A DNA stretch of 64,000 bases, from contig CAZZNE010000003.1 in assembly GCA_964655525.1 (NCBI GenBank), positions 62,001-126,000 of the forward strand, read 5' to 3'. Below are positions 52,043 to 60,733 of the stretch, one piece after another. Each line of letters begins with the position of its first letter. Position 1 is the first letter of the stretch. The notes beneath the pieces are model-generated. The model did no database searches, was not told the DNA's origin, and saw nothing but the letters and a program-made list of their open reading frames with translations. This stretch comes from DLAJ01 sp964655525 (GTDB taxonomy: Bacteria > Bacillota > Clostridia > Lachnospirales > Lachnospiraceae). The position numbers and the translations under genes are program-made.

Positions 52043-53368
52043 ATGCTTATGAGTAGGATCATTGTGATCGGCGGAGGCGCCGCCGGTATGATGGCGGCGT
52101 ATGCGGCGGCGAAAAACGGACACCGTGTAACGCTGATCGAAAAAAACGACAAGCTTGGCAAAAAAATTTATATCACGGGCAAGGGGCGTTGTAACGTGAC
52201 AAATGCGGGCGAGACGACGGAGTTTTTTGAGCAGGTCGTCCGCAATCCGAAAAGTCTGTACAGTGCGATTTATTCGTTTGACGCGCCGCAGGTTATGGCA
52301 TTTATGGAGGAGCACGGCTGTGCGTTGAAGGTGGAGCGGGGAAACCGTGTGTTTCCCGTGTCCGATCATGCTTCGGACGTCATACGCGCCTGTGCGCAGG
52401 CATTGGAGCGTGTCGGCGTGCATGTGCGTCTGCATACGAAGGCGGAGCGGCTGCTCGTGGAAGAAGCGGGGGAATTTCAGTCCTCGGATCAGGTGAAATA
52501 CCGGCATATCTGCGGTGTTTGTCTCTCGAACGGAGAAACTCTCCATGCGGATGCCGTCATTGTCGCAACGGGCGGATTGTCCTACCCGACGACCGGCTCG
52601 GACGGCGACGGATTTCGGTTTGCCGAAGAAATGGGAATTGGAGTGGAGCCGTGCAGGCCCGCGCTTGTACCGTTTGACGTGCGTGAGGAATGGTGTAAGC
52701 GCCTGCAGGGATTGGCACTTAAAAATGTGTCGGTATCCCTGATATGCGGCACGAAAACAATCTATTCCGGGCAGGGAGAGATGCTGTTTACGCATTTCGG
52801 CGTCAGCGGTCCCCTGATCTTGAGTGCAAGCAGTTATTATGCAAATGCCTGTGGGAAACAAGGAATCGGACAGGACTTCTGTAAGCGCGCCAAGGCGGGG
52901 CCAAATCCGACAGGGGAGATGATGCTTCACATCGACCTGAAACCGGCTCTGTCTGAGGAGGTATTGGATAAACGGCTGCTCCGTGAATTTGAAGAAAACA
53001 AGAATAAGCAGTTCAAGAATGCGGTGGAGAGTCTTTTTCCGGCAAAACTGATCCCTGTGATGGTGGAACTTTCGGGAATGGCGGGAAATAAGCCGGTACA
53101 TGATATTACAAAAGAGGAGCGTCTTCGGTTTGTCAGACTCATGAAAGCGCTTCCGCTGACGGTTACCGGCACGCGCGGCTATGCGGAGGCGGTCGTCACG
53201 CAGGGCGGTATATCCGTAAAGGAGATCAATCCGTCCACGATGGAGAGCAGACAGATCAAAGGACTGTATTTCGCGGGGGAGGTTTTGGATGTGGACGCAT
53301 TGACCGGGGGTTATAATCTTCAGATCGCGTGGGCAACGGGACATCTCGCAGGAGAAAATGCAGGATAA
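52043..53368 (+). CDS. NAD(P)/FAD-dependent oxidoreductase, HI0933/BaiN family
   Basis: A 441-residue flavoprotein. The FAD-binding motif IVIGGGAAGMMAAYAAAKNG lies at the N-terminus, then KLGKKIYITGKGRCNVTN, VATGGLSYPTTGSDGDG near 175 and the C-terminal FAD loop YFAGEVLDVDALTGGYNLQI near 415. Members are called aminoacetone-oxidase-like or BaiN; the true substrate is not established. GGAGG at the end of the regulator gene is 7 bases before the ATG at 52043; ATG 52049 is an alternative. Confidence 0.88.
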   Translation: MLMSRIIVIGGGAAGMMAAYAAAKNGHRVTLIEKNDKLGKKIYITGKGRCNVTNAGETTEFFEQVVRNPKSLYSAIYSFDAPQVMAFMEEHGCALKVERGNRVFPVSDHASDVIRACAQALERVGVHVRLHTKAERLLVEEAGEFQSSDQVKYRHICGVCLSNGETLHADAVIVATGGLSYPTTGSDGDGFRFAEEMGIGVEPCRPALVPFDVREEWCKRLQGLALKNVSVSLICGTKTIYSGQGEMLFTHFGVSGPLILSASSYYANACGKQGIGQDFCKRAKAGPNPTGEMMLHIDLKPALSEEVLDKRLLREFEENKNKQFKNAVESLFPAKLIPVMVELSGMAGNKPVHDITKEERLRFVRLMKALPLTVTGTRGYAEAVVTQGGISVKEINPSTMESRQIKGLYFAGEVLDVDALTGGYNLQIAWATGHLAGENAG

Positions 53369-53427
53369 GAGAAAAGCCTGCCTGGGCAGGATATGAATAG
53401 AGAAAAAGAAAACAGGAGGAACGCAGC

Positions 53428-54093
53428 ATGAGCTACAATGTTGCAATTGACGGACCTGCGGGAGCGGGAAAGAGCACGATCGCAAAGAAAATTGCGAAAA
53501 AGATGAATTACATTTATGTCGATACGGGGGCAATGTACCGTGCGATGGCATTGTTTTTGTTAAGAAATCACATCGATCCTTCGGACAGCGCTGCGATCAG
53601 TGAAAAATGCAGGGAGGCGGATATTACGCTTTGTTATGAGCAGGGCGAGCAGGTCGTACTCTTAAACGGAGAGAATGTGAACGGACTGATCCGCACGGAG
53701 GAAGTCGGCAATATGGCTTCTTATTCCAGTCCGAATCCAAATGTACGGAAAAAAATGGTTGAGCTGCAGAGGCAGCTTGCAAAGACTTCGGATGTCATCA
53801 TGGACGGCAGGGATATCGGTACCTGCGTGCTGCCGGGCGCCGATGTCAAAGTATATCTGACGGCAAGCAGCGCGGTGCGTGCAAAGAGGCGCTATGACGA
53901 GCTGACAGCCAAGGGAGAGACATGCGACCTGTCCGTGATCGAGGCGGATATCATCGAGCGCGATCATCGGGACATGACGAGGGAACTGTCCCCGCTGAAA
54001 CAGGCGGAGGATGCGGTTCTTGTTGATTCCTCCGACATGACGATCGATGAAGTCGTGGATACGATCATTGCGCTCTGCAAGGATAGGAGATGA
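53428..54093 (+). CDS. cmk: Cytidylate kinase
   Basis: A 221-residue (d)CMP kinase. The P-loop DGPAGAGKSTIAKKIAKK is near residue 8, YVDTGAMYRAMAL follows, and MDGRDIGTCVLPGADVKVYL (near 130) and IIERDHRDMTRELSPLKQA are typical. It supplies CDP. GGAGG precedes the ATG. The stop overlaps the start region of ispH; the cmk-ispH-S1 order is widespread in Clostridia. Confidence 0.97.
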   Translation: MSYNVAIDGPAGAGKSTIAKKIAKKMNYIYVDTGAMYRAMALFLLRNHIDPSDSAAISEKCREADITLCYEQGEQVVLLNGENVNGLIRTEEVGNMASYSSPNPNVRKKMVELQRQLAKTSDVIMDGRDIGTCVLPGADVKVYLTASSAVRAKRRYDELTAKGETCDLSVIEADIIERDHRDMTRELSPLKQAEDAVLVDSSDMTIDEVVDTIIALCKDRR

Positions 54094-54098
54094 TTTGT

Positions 54099-54971
54099 AT
54101 GGAGGTCATACTGGCAAAAACCGCGGGCTTTTGCTTCGGCGTGAAACGCGCGGTCGATCAGGTCTATGAGCAGCTTGCACAGGGCGGTCCGATTTACACC
54201 TACGGTCCCATCATACACAATGAGTCGGTCGTGGAGGACTTGGAAAAGCGGGGAGTGCGCGTCATTGAGACCCCGCAGGAGTTGAAGAAGCTTGAAAAAG
54301 GAACCGTCATCATCCGATCGCATGGGGTATCCAAGGAAATTTATGAGAGTCTGAAGGAAAGCGGGATGAAGATCGTGGATGCGACCTGCCCGTTTGTCAA
54401 GCGGATCCATGATACCGTGGAGAAAGAGAGCCGCGCAGGAGCGCAGATCATCATTATCGGCGATGATGGTCATCCTGAGGTGGAGGGCATCAAGGGATGG
54501 TGCGTTACGCCTGCTGTCGTAGTCGGAAAAAAGGAGGATGCAGAGGCATTTCTTTCTGAAAATATAGTGAAAAATCCGCCCGGAAACGGCATAAAACTGT
54601 GCATTGTGTCACAAACGACATATAACTACACGAAATTTCAAGAATTTGTTGAAATTTTTTCAAAGATAGGTTATGATGGTACTGTTGTGAACACTATCTG
54701 TAACGCAACTGAGGAGAGACAGACGGAGGCGGCTGAGATTGCCGGCATGGTGGATGCCATGGTCGTCATCGGTGGTAGGACAAGTTCTAATTCTAAGAAA
54801 CTGTATGAGATATGCAGAAGTAAGTGCGGCAATACCGTATTTATCCGAACACTTGATGATCTGAAGTTGAATTTGAAGGGTAATGCCAGAAAGATTGGGA
54901 TTACAGCTGGTGCTTCTACCCCAAATAATATCATTGAGGAGGTTCAAAATTATGTCAGAATTAACTTTTGA
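54099..54971 (+). CDS. ispH: 4-hydroxy-3-methylbut-2-enyl diphosphate reductase
   Basis: A 290-residue Fe-S enzyme for the last step of the non-mevalonate isoprenoid pathway, giving IPP and DMAPP. Three cluster cysteines are visible in AGFCFGVKRAV (near 12), VDATCPFVKRIH (near 96) and NTICNATEERQTEA (near 202). AGGAG is 9 bases before the ATG at 54099, giving the usual MEVILAKTAGFCFGV start; an ATG at 54090 would add three residues. Its last 20 bases overlap the S1 gene. Confidence 0.97.
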   Translation: MEVILAKTAGFCFGVKRAVDQVYEQLAQGGPIYTYGPIIHNESVVEDLEKRGVRVIETPQELKKLEKGTVIIRSHGVSKEIYESLKESGMKIVDATCPFVKRIHDTVEKESRAGAQIIIIGDDGHPEVEGIKGWCVTPAVVVGKKEDAEAFLSENIVKNPPGNGIKLCIVSQTTYNYTKFQEFVEIFSKIGYDGTVVNTICNATEERQTEAAEIAGMVDAMVVIGGRTSSNSKKLYEICRSKCGNTVFIRTLDDLKLNLKGNARKIGITAGASTPNNIIEEVQNYVRINF

Positions 54972-56088
54972 ACAAATGCTTGAGGAATCACTGAAAACAA
55001 TTCGCGCAGGAGAGGTAGTAGAGGGTACCGTGATTGACGTAAAACCGGAAGTCGCAGTCCTGAACATCGGATATAAGTCAGATGGTATTTTGACACGTAA
55101 CGAATATACCAACGAGCCCAATGTTGACCTGACAACAATCCTAAAGCCGGATGACAAGCTGGAGGTCAAGGTTCTCAAGGTGAACGATGGAGAAGGTCAG
55201 GTGCTCCTGACCTACAAGAGACTTGCTGCAGACAGAGGTAACAAGCGCATTGAGGAAGCGTTTAACACGCAGGAAGTATTGACAGCGAAGGTCGTACAGG
55301 TGCTTGAGGGCGGTTTGAGCGTCGTTGTGGACGAGGTGCGGATTTTTATTCCGGCCAGTCTGGTATCCGATACGTATGAGAAAGACCTTACCAAATATGC
55401 CGGTCAGGACATTGAATTCGTGATCACCGAATATAATCCAAAGAAGAGAAGATACATCGGTGACCGCAAACAGCTTGTTGCGGCAAAGAAAGCGGAGCTT
55501 CAGAAGGAGCTGCTTGAAAAACTGCAGGAGGGCGATGTCGTCAAGGGAACCGTCAAGAACATCACCGATTTCGGTGCGTTCATTGACTTGGGCGGCATTG
55601 ACGGACTGCTTCATATTTCCGAAATGTCATGGGGACGTGTGGAAAGCCCGAAGAAGGTATTTAAGGTTGGCGAGGAAATGGATGTTCTGATCAAAGAAAT
55701 TTCCGGCAATAAGATTGCGCTGAGCTTAAAATTTGCGGATACGAACCCGTGGCGTGATGCGGCGGATAAGTATGCTGTCGGCAATGAGGTGACGGGAAAG
55801 GTTGCAAGAATGACGGACTTCGGTGCGTTTATCGAGCTTGAGACCGGCGTGGATGCCCTGCTGCATGTATCGCAGATTTCCAAGGAGCATATTGAAAAAC
55901 CGTCCGATGTACTGAAGATCGGCGAGGTTGTGACTGCGAGAGTGGTTGATTTCAATGAAACGGATCATAAGATCAGCTTAAGCATCAAGGCTCTGACAGC
56001 ACCCGAACCTGCGGCACAGGAGGAGGATGCGGATGTTGTGTCCGTTGATATTGACGAGGTGATCGCAAACGAGACGGAAGAGAATTGA
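54952..56088 (+). CDS. Ribosomal protein S1-like protein with four S1 domains
   Basis: A 378-residue RNA-binding protein. Four S1 OB folds are visible, starting near residues 17 (VVEGTVIDVKPEVAVLNIGY), 102, 190 (VVKGTVKNITDFGAFIDLGG) and 275 (VTGKVARMTDFGAFIELETG), with an acidic tail. It probably binds mRNA or the ribosome. GAGGAGG lies inside the ispH coding end and the ATG overlaps ispH by 20 bases in another frame. In several Clostridia the two are reported as one fused polypeptide; here they are separate but coupled. Confidence 0.92.
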   Translation: MSELTFEQMLEESLKTIRAGEVVEGTVIDVKPEVAVLNIGYKSDGILTRNEYTNEPNVDLTTILKPDDKLEVKVLKVNDGEGQVLLTYKRLAADRGNKRIEEAFNTQEVLTAKVVQVLEGGLSVVVDEVRIFIPASLVSDTYEKDLTKYAGQDIEFVITEYNPKKRRYIGDRKQLVAAKKAELQKELLEKLQEGDVVKGTVKNITDFGAFIDLGGIDGLLHISEMSWGRVESPKKVFKVGEEMDVLIKEISGNKIALSLKFADTNPWRDAADKYAVGNEVTGKVARMTDFGAFIELETGVDALLHVSQISKEHIEKPSDVLKIGEVVTARVVDFNETDHKISLSIKALTAPEPAAQEEDADVVSVDIDEVIANETEEN

Positions 56089-56106
56089 TCGGAGAAATTG
56101 AATATG

Positions 56107-56141
56107 AGGCATTGTTTCGCAGGGCGGGACAATGCCTTTTA
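56107..56141 (+). terminator. Terminator after S1 gene
   Basis: AGGCATTGT / ACAATGCCTTTT around a 13-base loop. Confidence 0.75.
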
Positions 56142-56161
56142 TGTGATGGAGGGTGTCTAAT

Positions 56162-56935
56162 ATGTCATATGATTATGAGGGATTCAAAAAAGAAGTCTTA
56201 AAGCTTACGAAGATCGACTTGAATGCTTACAAGGAAAAGCAGATGAAACGCCGCATTGACACGCTGATCGCCAAGACCGGAGCGAAGGAATATGCGGAGT
56301 ACGTAAAACTGATCTCTACCGATAAGAAGCGGTTTGATGAGTTTGTCAATTATCTGACGATCAATGTTTCCGAATTTTATCGGAATCCGGAGCAGTGGAA
56401 GATTCTCGACCAGCAGATCATTCCGGAGCTGATCAAAAAATTCGGAAAGAACTTGAAAATATGGAGCGCTGCCTGCTCGACAGGGGATGAGCCGTATTCG
56501 CTTGTGATGGCATTGAGCAGACATCTTCCCTTAAACCAGATTCAGATTTATGCAACGGATATCGACAAACAGGTCATTGCAAAAGCGCAGGGCGGTCTGT
56601 ATTCAGAAAAGAGCATTGTTTCCGTGCCGGATGATCTGAAGCGGAAATATTTCACGAAGGTAGGTCCGTCCTATCAGATTTCCAATGAGATCAAAAGCCG
56701 TGTAGAGTTTAAACAGCACAACTTATTGCTCGACACATATCCGCAGCAGGTACATATGATCGTATGCCGTAACGTGCTGATCTATTTTACGGACGAGGCA
56801 AAGGATGAGGTATTCCGCAAATTCAATCACTCGCTTGCAAAGGGTGGCATACTGTTTATCGGCAGCACCGAGCAGATCATGGATTATCGGAGCATGGGCT
56901 ATGAGAGAAGAGGTTCGTTCTTCTATGAGAAATAA
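56162..56935 (+). CDS. cheR: CheR-type chemotaxis protein methyltransferase
   Basis: A 257-residue SAM-dependent enzyme that methylates glutamates of chemoreceptors. The helical N-terminal part (about 1-75) and the SAM-binding domain (STGDEPYSLVMALSRH near 120, ATDIDKQVIAKAQ, IVCRNVLIYF near 200) are complete. GGAGGG is 8 bases before the ATG at 56162. No other chemotaxis gene is in the window, so it may serve receptors encoded elsewhere or a non-chemotaxis signalling path. Confidence 0.92.
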   Translation: MSYDYEGFKKEVLKLTKIDLNAYKEKQMKRRIDTLIAKTGAKEYAEYVKLISTDKKRFDEFVNYLTINVSEFYRNPEQWKILDQQIIPELIKKFGKNLKIWSAACSTGDEPYSLVMALSRHLPLNQIQIYATDIDKQVIAKAQGGLYSEKSIVSVPDDLKRKYFTKVGPSYQISNEIKSRVEFKQHNLLLDTYPQQVHMIVCRNVLIYFTDEAKDEVFRKFNHSLAKGGILFIGSTEQIMDYRSMGYERRGSFFYEK

Positions 56936-57054
56936 AAAGGATTGGCGCGAGTGCGCCAATCCTTCAAAGAATATACATTCGCAAATTCTTTCAGGATTGA
57001 GAATATTTCGATAAGCGAAAAAGAGGATTCCGCATTGGCGGAATCCTCTTTTTT
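56936..57054. terminator. Hairpin cluster between cheR and exonuclease-like gene
   Basis: First AAGGATTGGCGC/GCGCCAATCCTT joined through CTTTCAAAGAA-like sequence to a weak second arm (tandem-hairpin element, copy 3). Then AAGAGGATTCCGC ATTG GCGGAATCCTCTT at 57020-57052 with A and T tails acts as a bidirectional terminator. Confidence 0.8.
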
Positions 57055-58165
57055 AAGAAACAGTGGTATTTTCGATCATTGTCTGCAACACATGCGTCGC
57101 ATAGGCGGCGAAGAAATCGCGATCCTGTCTGCGCTCGTCTGTCAGTTCGATATAGGAGTCAGGCGCATTGTAGGAAGACTTAAAGACCGGTTTGAACAAA
57201 GGAGCCCATTCCGGCACATATTCGGATTCCTTGCGGGTGTAGCAGGTAGCTGCGGTTGCGGCGACGCGGTATTCGGGATCCACAAAGGAGGACACGGATT
57301 TGTGCAGCGCCGTATCTTCCGCAGGAAGATAATAATAGTCGCGATAATTGGAATAAAAATATTTCAGTTCTCCGTCGATCAGCGGAACCTTAAGGGTCGC
57401 ATTATGCTCTAACGCACTGAAAAAACAGCCTTTTGCATAATTCGATACAGAGATGGGCAGCGGGGCGGGGAGAGAAAGCTTCATGATAAGCTCCGCGCGC
57501 CCGACATTATGGAAGTCACGGTAATAATTGGCATTGACCTTGACAACGCGCACGCCCTCCTGATAAAGTCGGACATAGGAGAGGATCGGCAATAGGCGTA
57601 CCATGCCCTGAATGTCCTCCGCGTTGTGCAAAAGCATCGCGTAATACGCTTCCTCTGTAGGCGCCTTGACATAATCGAGGTAGACACTGATCAGATCGCC
57701 TCCGCTCAAGGTGTCCTCGCGGTTGATACCGAGATAGGTCTCGATCGTTTTCTGTTTGCAGTTCGGCAGCTTTAAGAAATGCTTCAAAGGGGAGATCCGG
57801 ACATAGAGATCCGTTCCCTGAAAGCATTCAAATCCAAACGGAAGTTCATATTGCGCGCATTTCTGCTCGATATACGGAATATCAAAATGATTCCCGTTAA
57901 AATGAACAAGATAACGATAGGAGGCGGCGAATGTAAAAAACGCCTCAAGTACCGCGCGCTCCTCCGAAGGCTGCTCCGCGAACCATTGGATCAGATAAAA
58001 ACGGTCTTGCCGATAATAAATACAGCCGATCAGATAAAGGCTGCTGCTTCTGGCAGCAAAGCCGGTCGTTTCAATATCGAGAAACAGGATGTTTTCCTTT
58101 TCGCCCAACTGCTCTAAGGGATAAGCAGATTCCAAAGCAGGAAGCTCTCGTGTGATTGTTTTCAT
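57053..58165 (-). CDS. YprB-like protein with DEDD exonuclease domain
   Basis: A 370-residue protein. The N-terminal half carries an RNase H-like 3'-5' exonuclease fold: D-x-E in ILFLDIETTGF (near 33), VHFNGNHFDIPYIEQKC (near 90) and HNAEDIQGM (near 180) supply the DEDD residues. The remaining half is not recognised. Family name YprB_RNaseH-like, function in nucleic-acid processing assumed. GGAGG precedes the ATG at 58165 on the minus strand; the frame runs 159 bases further upstream but lacks a ribosome site there. Divergent from the rnf operon. Confidence 0.82.
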   Translation of the reverse strand: MKTITRELPALESAYPLEQLGEKENILFLDIETTGFAARSSSLYLIGCIYYRQDRFYLIQWFAEQPSEERAVLEAFFTFAASYRYLVHFNGNHFDIPYIEQKCAQYELPFGFECFQGTDLYVRISPLKHFLKLPNCKQKTIETYLGINREDTLSGGDLISVYLDYVKAPTEEAYYAMLLHNAEDIQGMVRLLPILSYVRLYQEGVRVVKVNANYYRDFHNVGRAELIMKLSLPAPLPISVSNYAKGCFFSALEHNATLKVPLIDGELKYFYSNYRDYYYLPAEDTALHKSVSSFVDPEYRVAATAATCYTRKESEYVPEWAPLFKPVFKSSYNAPDSYIELTDERRQDRDFFAAYATHVLQTMIENTTVS

Positions 58166-58291
58166 GGCGGTTTCCTCCGTGAAAATATTATAGCACATTT
58201 CTATATTTTTCAGTAGTATTTTCGACAAAAAAATAGTATATTTATAAGTAGGGTTACAAATCCGCAGGCTAAGCAGGAATGGAGGATTTAT

Positions 58292-59608
58292 ATGGGAAAA
58301 TTGACGTTTCACGGGGGAGTTCACCCCTATGACGGCAAGGAGCTGTCAAAGGACAAGCCGATGAAGGCGGTATTGCCGAAGGGCGATCTGGTCTATCCCC
58401 TCAGTCAGCATATCGGCGCGCCCGCGACGCCCATAGTGCAAAAGGGCGATCATGTACTGACCGGGCAAAAGATTGCCGAGGCGGGCGGTTATGTCTCTGC
58501 TCCGATCTATGCGACGGTGTCCGGAACGGTCAAAGCAATCGAGCCGCGCCGTGTTGCGACGGGCGGTATGGTGAACAGTATCATCGTTGAAAACGACGGA
58601 AAATATGATGAGGTCACTTATGAGAAACCGGAGCCGCTTGCGGAGCTTTCCAAGGAAGAAATTGTGTCCCTTGTGCGGGAGGCGGGAGTTGTCGGTATGG
58701 GAGGCGCGGGCTTTCCGACGCATGTGAAGCTTTCCCCCAAGGAGCCGGAGAAGATTGATTATTGTATCGTTAATTGTGCGGAGTGCGAACCATACCTGAC
58801 GTCGGATTACAGGCGCATGCTGGAGGAGCCGGAGAAAGTCATCGGCGGTCTGAAGGTCATGCTGGCGCTGTTTGAACATGCAAAGGGGATTCTCGCTGTG
58901 GAGGACAATAAGCCGGACTGTATTGCGAAGCTGAAGCGTCTGACTTTGAACGAGCCGCGCATCACGGTAAAATCATTAAAAACGAAATATCCGCAGGGAG
59001 CGGAGCGCCAGCTTATTTATGCTTCCACCAGACGTGTCATTGATTCCAGTAAGCTGCCGGCGGACGTCGGATGTATCGTTGATAACGTGGATACGGTGGT
59101 GGCGATCTATCAGGCGGTCGTGGAAGGAAAACCCCTGATGCACCGCATTGTGACCGTGACGGGCGATGCGATCGCCGATCCCCGCAACTTTATTGTCAGG
59201 ATCGGAACGAACTACCATGAACTGATCGAGGAGGCGGGAGGCTTTGTAAAGGAGCCTGTAAAGATCGTATCGGGCGGTCCGATGATGGGCTTCGGTATTT
59301 TTGATCTGGATATTCCGACGACCAAAACGGCATCCGCGCTGCTATGCATGACGAAAGACGACGTATCGCGATGGGAGCCGTCGCCGTGTATCAACTGCGG
59401 CAGATGTGTGGAAGTGTGTCCGGGGCGCGTCGTACCGAGCCATTTGGCGGATTATGCGGAGCGCGGTGACGAGGAGGCATTCGTCGAACACAACGGAATG
59501 GAATGCTGTGAATGCGGCTGCTGCAGCTTTATCTGTCCTGCGAAGCGTCCGTTGACGCAGTCGATCAAATCCATGCGCAAGCTGGTGCTTGCCAAAAAGA
59601 AAAAGTAG
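58292..59608 (+). CDS. rnfC: Rnf electron transport complex subunit C
   Basis: A 438-residue peripheral subunit that carries NADH/FMN-linked electron entry and two 4Fe-4S clusters. The glycine-rich VGMGGAGFPTHVKLSP lies near residue 133, CAECEPYLTSDYR near 160, an SLBB-type region near 250, and ferredoxin-like CINCGRCVEVCP (near 367) and CCECGCCSFICP (near 406) near the C-terminus. GGAGG precedes the ATG. First gene of rnfC-x-D-G-E-A-B; the complex couples ferredoxin oxidation to NAD+ reduction and Na+ or H+ export. Confidence 0.96.
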   Translation: MGKLTFHGGVHPYDGKELSKDKPMKAVLPKGDLVYPLSQHIGAPATPIVQKGDHVLTGQKIAEAGGYVSAPIYATVSGTVKAIEPRRVATGGMVNSIIVENDGKYDEVTYEKPEPLAELSKEEIVSLVREAGVVGMGGAGFPTHVKLSPKEPEKIDYCIVNCAECEPYLTSDYRRMLEEPEKVIGGLKVMLALFEHAKGILAVEDNKPDCIAKLKRLTLNEPRITVKSLKTKYPQGAERQLIYASTRRVIDSSKLPADVGCIVDNVDTVVAIYQAVVEGKPLMHRIVTVTGDAIADPRNFIVRIGTNYHELIEEAGGFVKEPVKIVSGGPMMGFGIFDLDIPTTKTASALLCMTKDDVSRWEPSPCINCGRCVEVCPGRVVPSHLADYAERGDEEAFVEHNGMECCECGCCSFICPAKRPLTQSIKSMRKLVLAKKKK

Positions 59609-59619
59609 GAGTATTCAAT

Positions 59620-59802
59620 ATGGAGATTATGGTTGGTTTTTTACTTGTCAGCTTAGCAGCAGGGATTGCTTTTGCGACAAGGGCAGATTGGGGATCGCAT
59701 ATGGGTCAGGGGTTGTGCAAAGAACATCTGAAAGACTTTGGTATCGGTGATGAACCGGAAGAATATTACGAAAAAGTAGGGGAGGGAAAAAGGCGTGAGT
59801 GA
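59620..59802 (+). CDS. Small membrane protein within the rnf operon
   Basis: A 60-residue protein with one N-terminal membrane helix (about 3-18, IMVGFLLVSLAAGIAF) and a charged cytosolic or external tail (KEHLKDFGIGDEPEEYYEKV). AGGAG is 8-9 bases before the ATG at 59620 and the stop overlaps the rnfD GTG start by 8 bases, so translation is coupled to the complex. No standard Rnf subunit matches. An accessory or assembly subunit is a reasonable inference. Confidence 0.75.
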   Translation: MEIMVGFLLVSLAAGIAFATRADWGSHMGQGLCKEHLKDFGIGDEPEEYYEKVGEGKRRE

Positions 59803-60733
59803 TTTAATGAAGGTTTCATCCAATCCGCATGTCCGCTCGAAGGCGACGACGAGCAATATCATGCTCTGCGTGATCATTGCATTGCTGCCCGCGGCGGGCT
59901 TCGGCGTTTGGCATTTCGGCTTCAGGGCGCTGATGCACATTGCCATTACCGTTGCTTCCTGCGTTTTTTTCGAGCTTTTCTATGAGCTCATGATGAAGAA
60001 AAAAATAACGGTACAGGATTTGTCAGCCGTCGTGACGGGACTGCTTCTGGCCATGAACCTGCCCGTCGGCGCGCCGTGGTGGATCGGCATCATCGGCGGT
60101 GCGTTTGCCATCATCATTGTCAAGATGCTCTTCGGCGGGCTCGGACAGAATTTTATGAACCCGGCGCTTGGGGCAAGATGCTTTTTACTTATTTCCTTTG
60201 CTTCGGCAATGACGAATTTTGATTATGATACGGTTTCGGGCGCGACGCCCTTAGCGCAGCTTCGGGCAGGCGGGCTTGAGACGAACACCGTGTTGGATAT
60301 GATCTTCGGGAACACACAGGGAACCATCGGTGAAACGTCCATGGTCGCGCTCGTGATCGGCGCCTGCTTTTTGATCCTGATGGGAATCATCGATCTGCGT
60401 ATTCCGGGGAGCTATATTATTTCCTTTGTGATATTTATTATCCTGTTTGGCGAGAACCATTTGGATATGGGTTACATATCGGCGCAGGTCGCGGGAGGCG
60501 GCCTGATGCTCGGTGCCTTTTTCATGGCGACGGATTATGTGACGAGACCGATCACGAAAAACGGACAATATGTTTTCGGAATCTTTCTTGGCGTCATGAC
60601 GGGCATTTTCCGTCTGTTCGGTGCGACCGCAGAGGGCGTTTCCTATGCGATCATCCTTGGCAACCTGCTTGTGCCGCTGATTGAAAAAATCACGATGCCC
60701 AAGCCTTTCGGGAAGGGAGGTGAGCGCGCGTGA
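59795..60733 (+). CDS. rnfD: Rnf electron transport complex subunit D
   Basis: A 312-residue membrane subunit with about nine helices. The covalent-FMN motif VSGATPLAQL is visible near residue 150, with NPALGARCFLL before it and ATDYVTRPITKNGQ near 248. GTG start with GGGAGGG about 8 bases upstream; ATG at 59807 is an alternative. It helps pass electrons across the membrane beside RnfG and carries the ion path with RnfA and RnfE. Overlaps its neighbours at both ends. Confidence 0.95.
   Translation: MSDLMKVSSNPHVRSKATTSNIMLCVIIALLPAAGFGVWHFGFRALMHIAITVASCVFFELFYELMMKKKITVQDLSAVVTGLLLAMNLPVGAPWWIGIIGGAFAIIIVKMLFGGLGQNFMNPALGARCFLLISFASAMTNFDYDTVSGATPLAQLRAGGLETNTVLDMIFGNTQGTIGETSMVALVIGACFLILMGIIDLRIPGSYIISFVIFIILFGENHLDMGYISAQVAGGGLMLGAFFMATDYVTRPITKNGQYVFGIFLGVMTGIFRLFGATAEGVSYAIILGNLLVPLIEKITMPKPFGKGGERA

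Noticed and set aside
52013..53551. 512-codon open frame on the minus strand
   Set aside because: It lies antisense to the well supported flavoprotein gene, has no family features and is rich in Arg, His and Cys as expected of a shadow frame.
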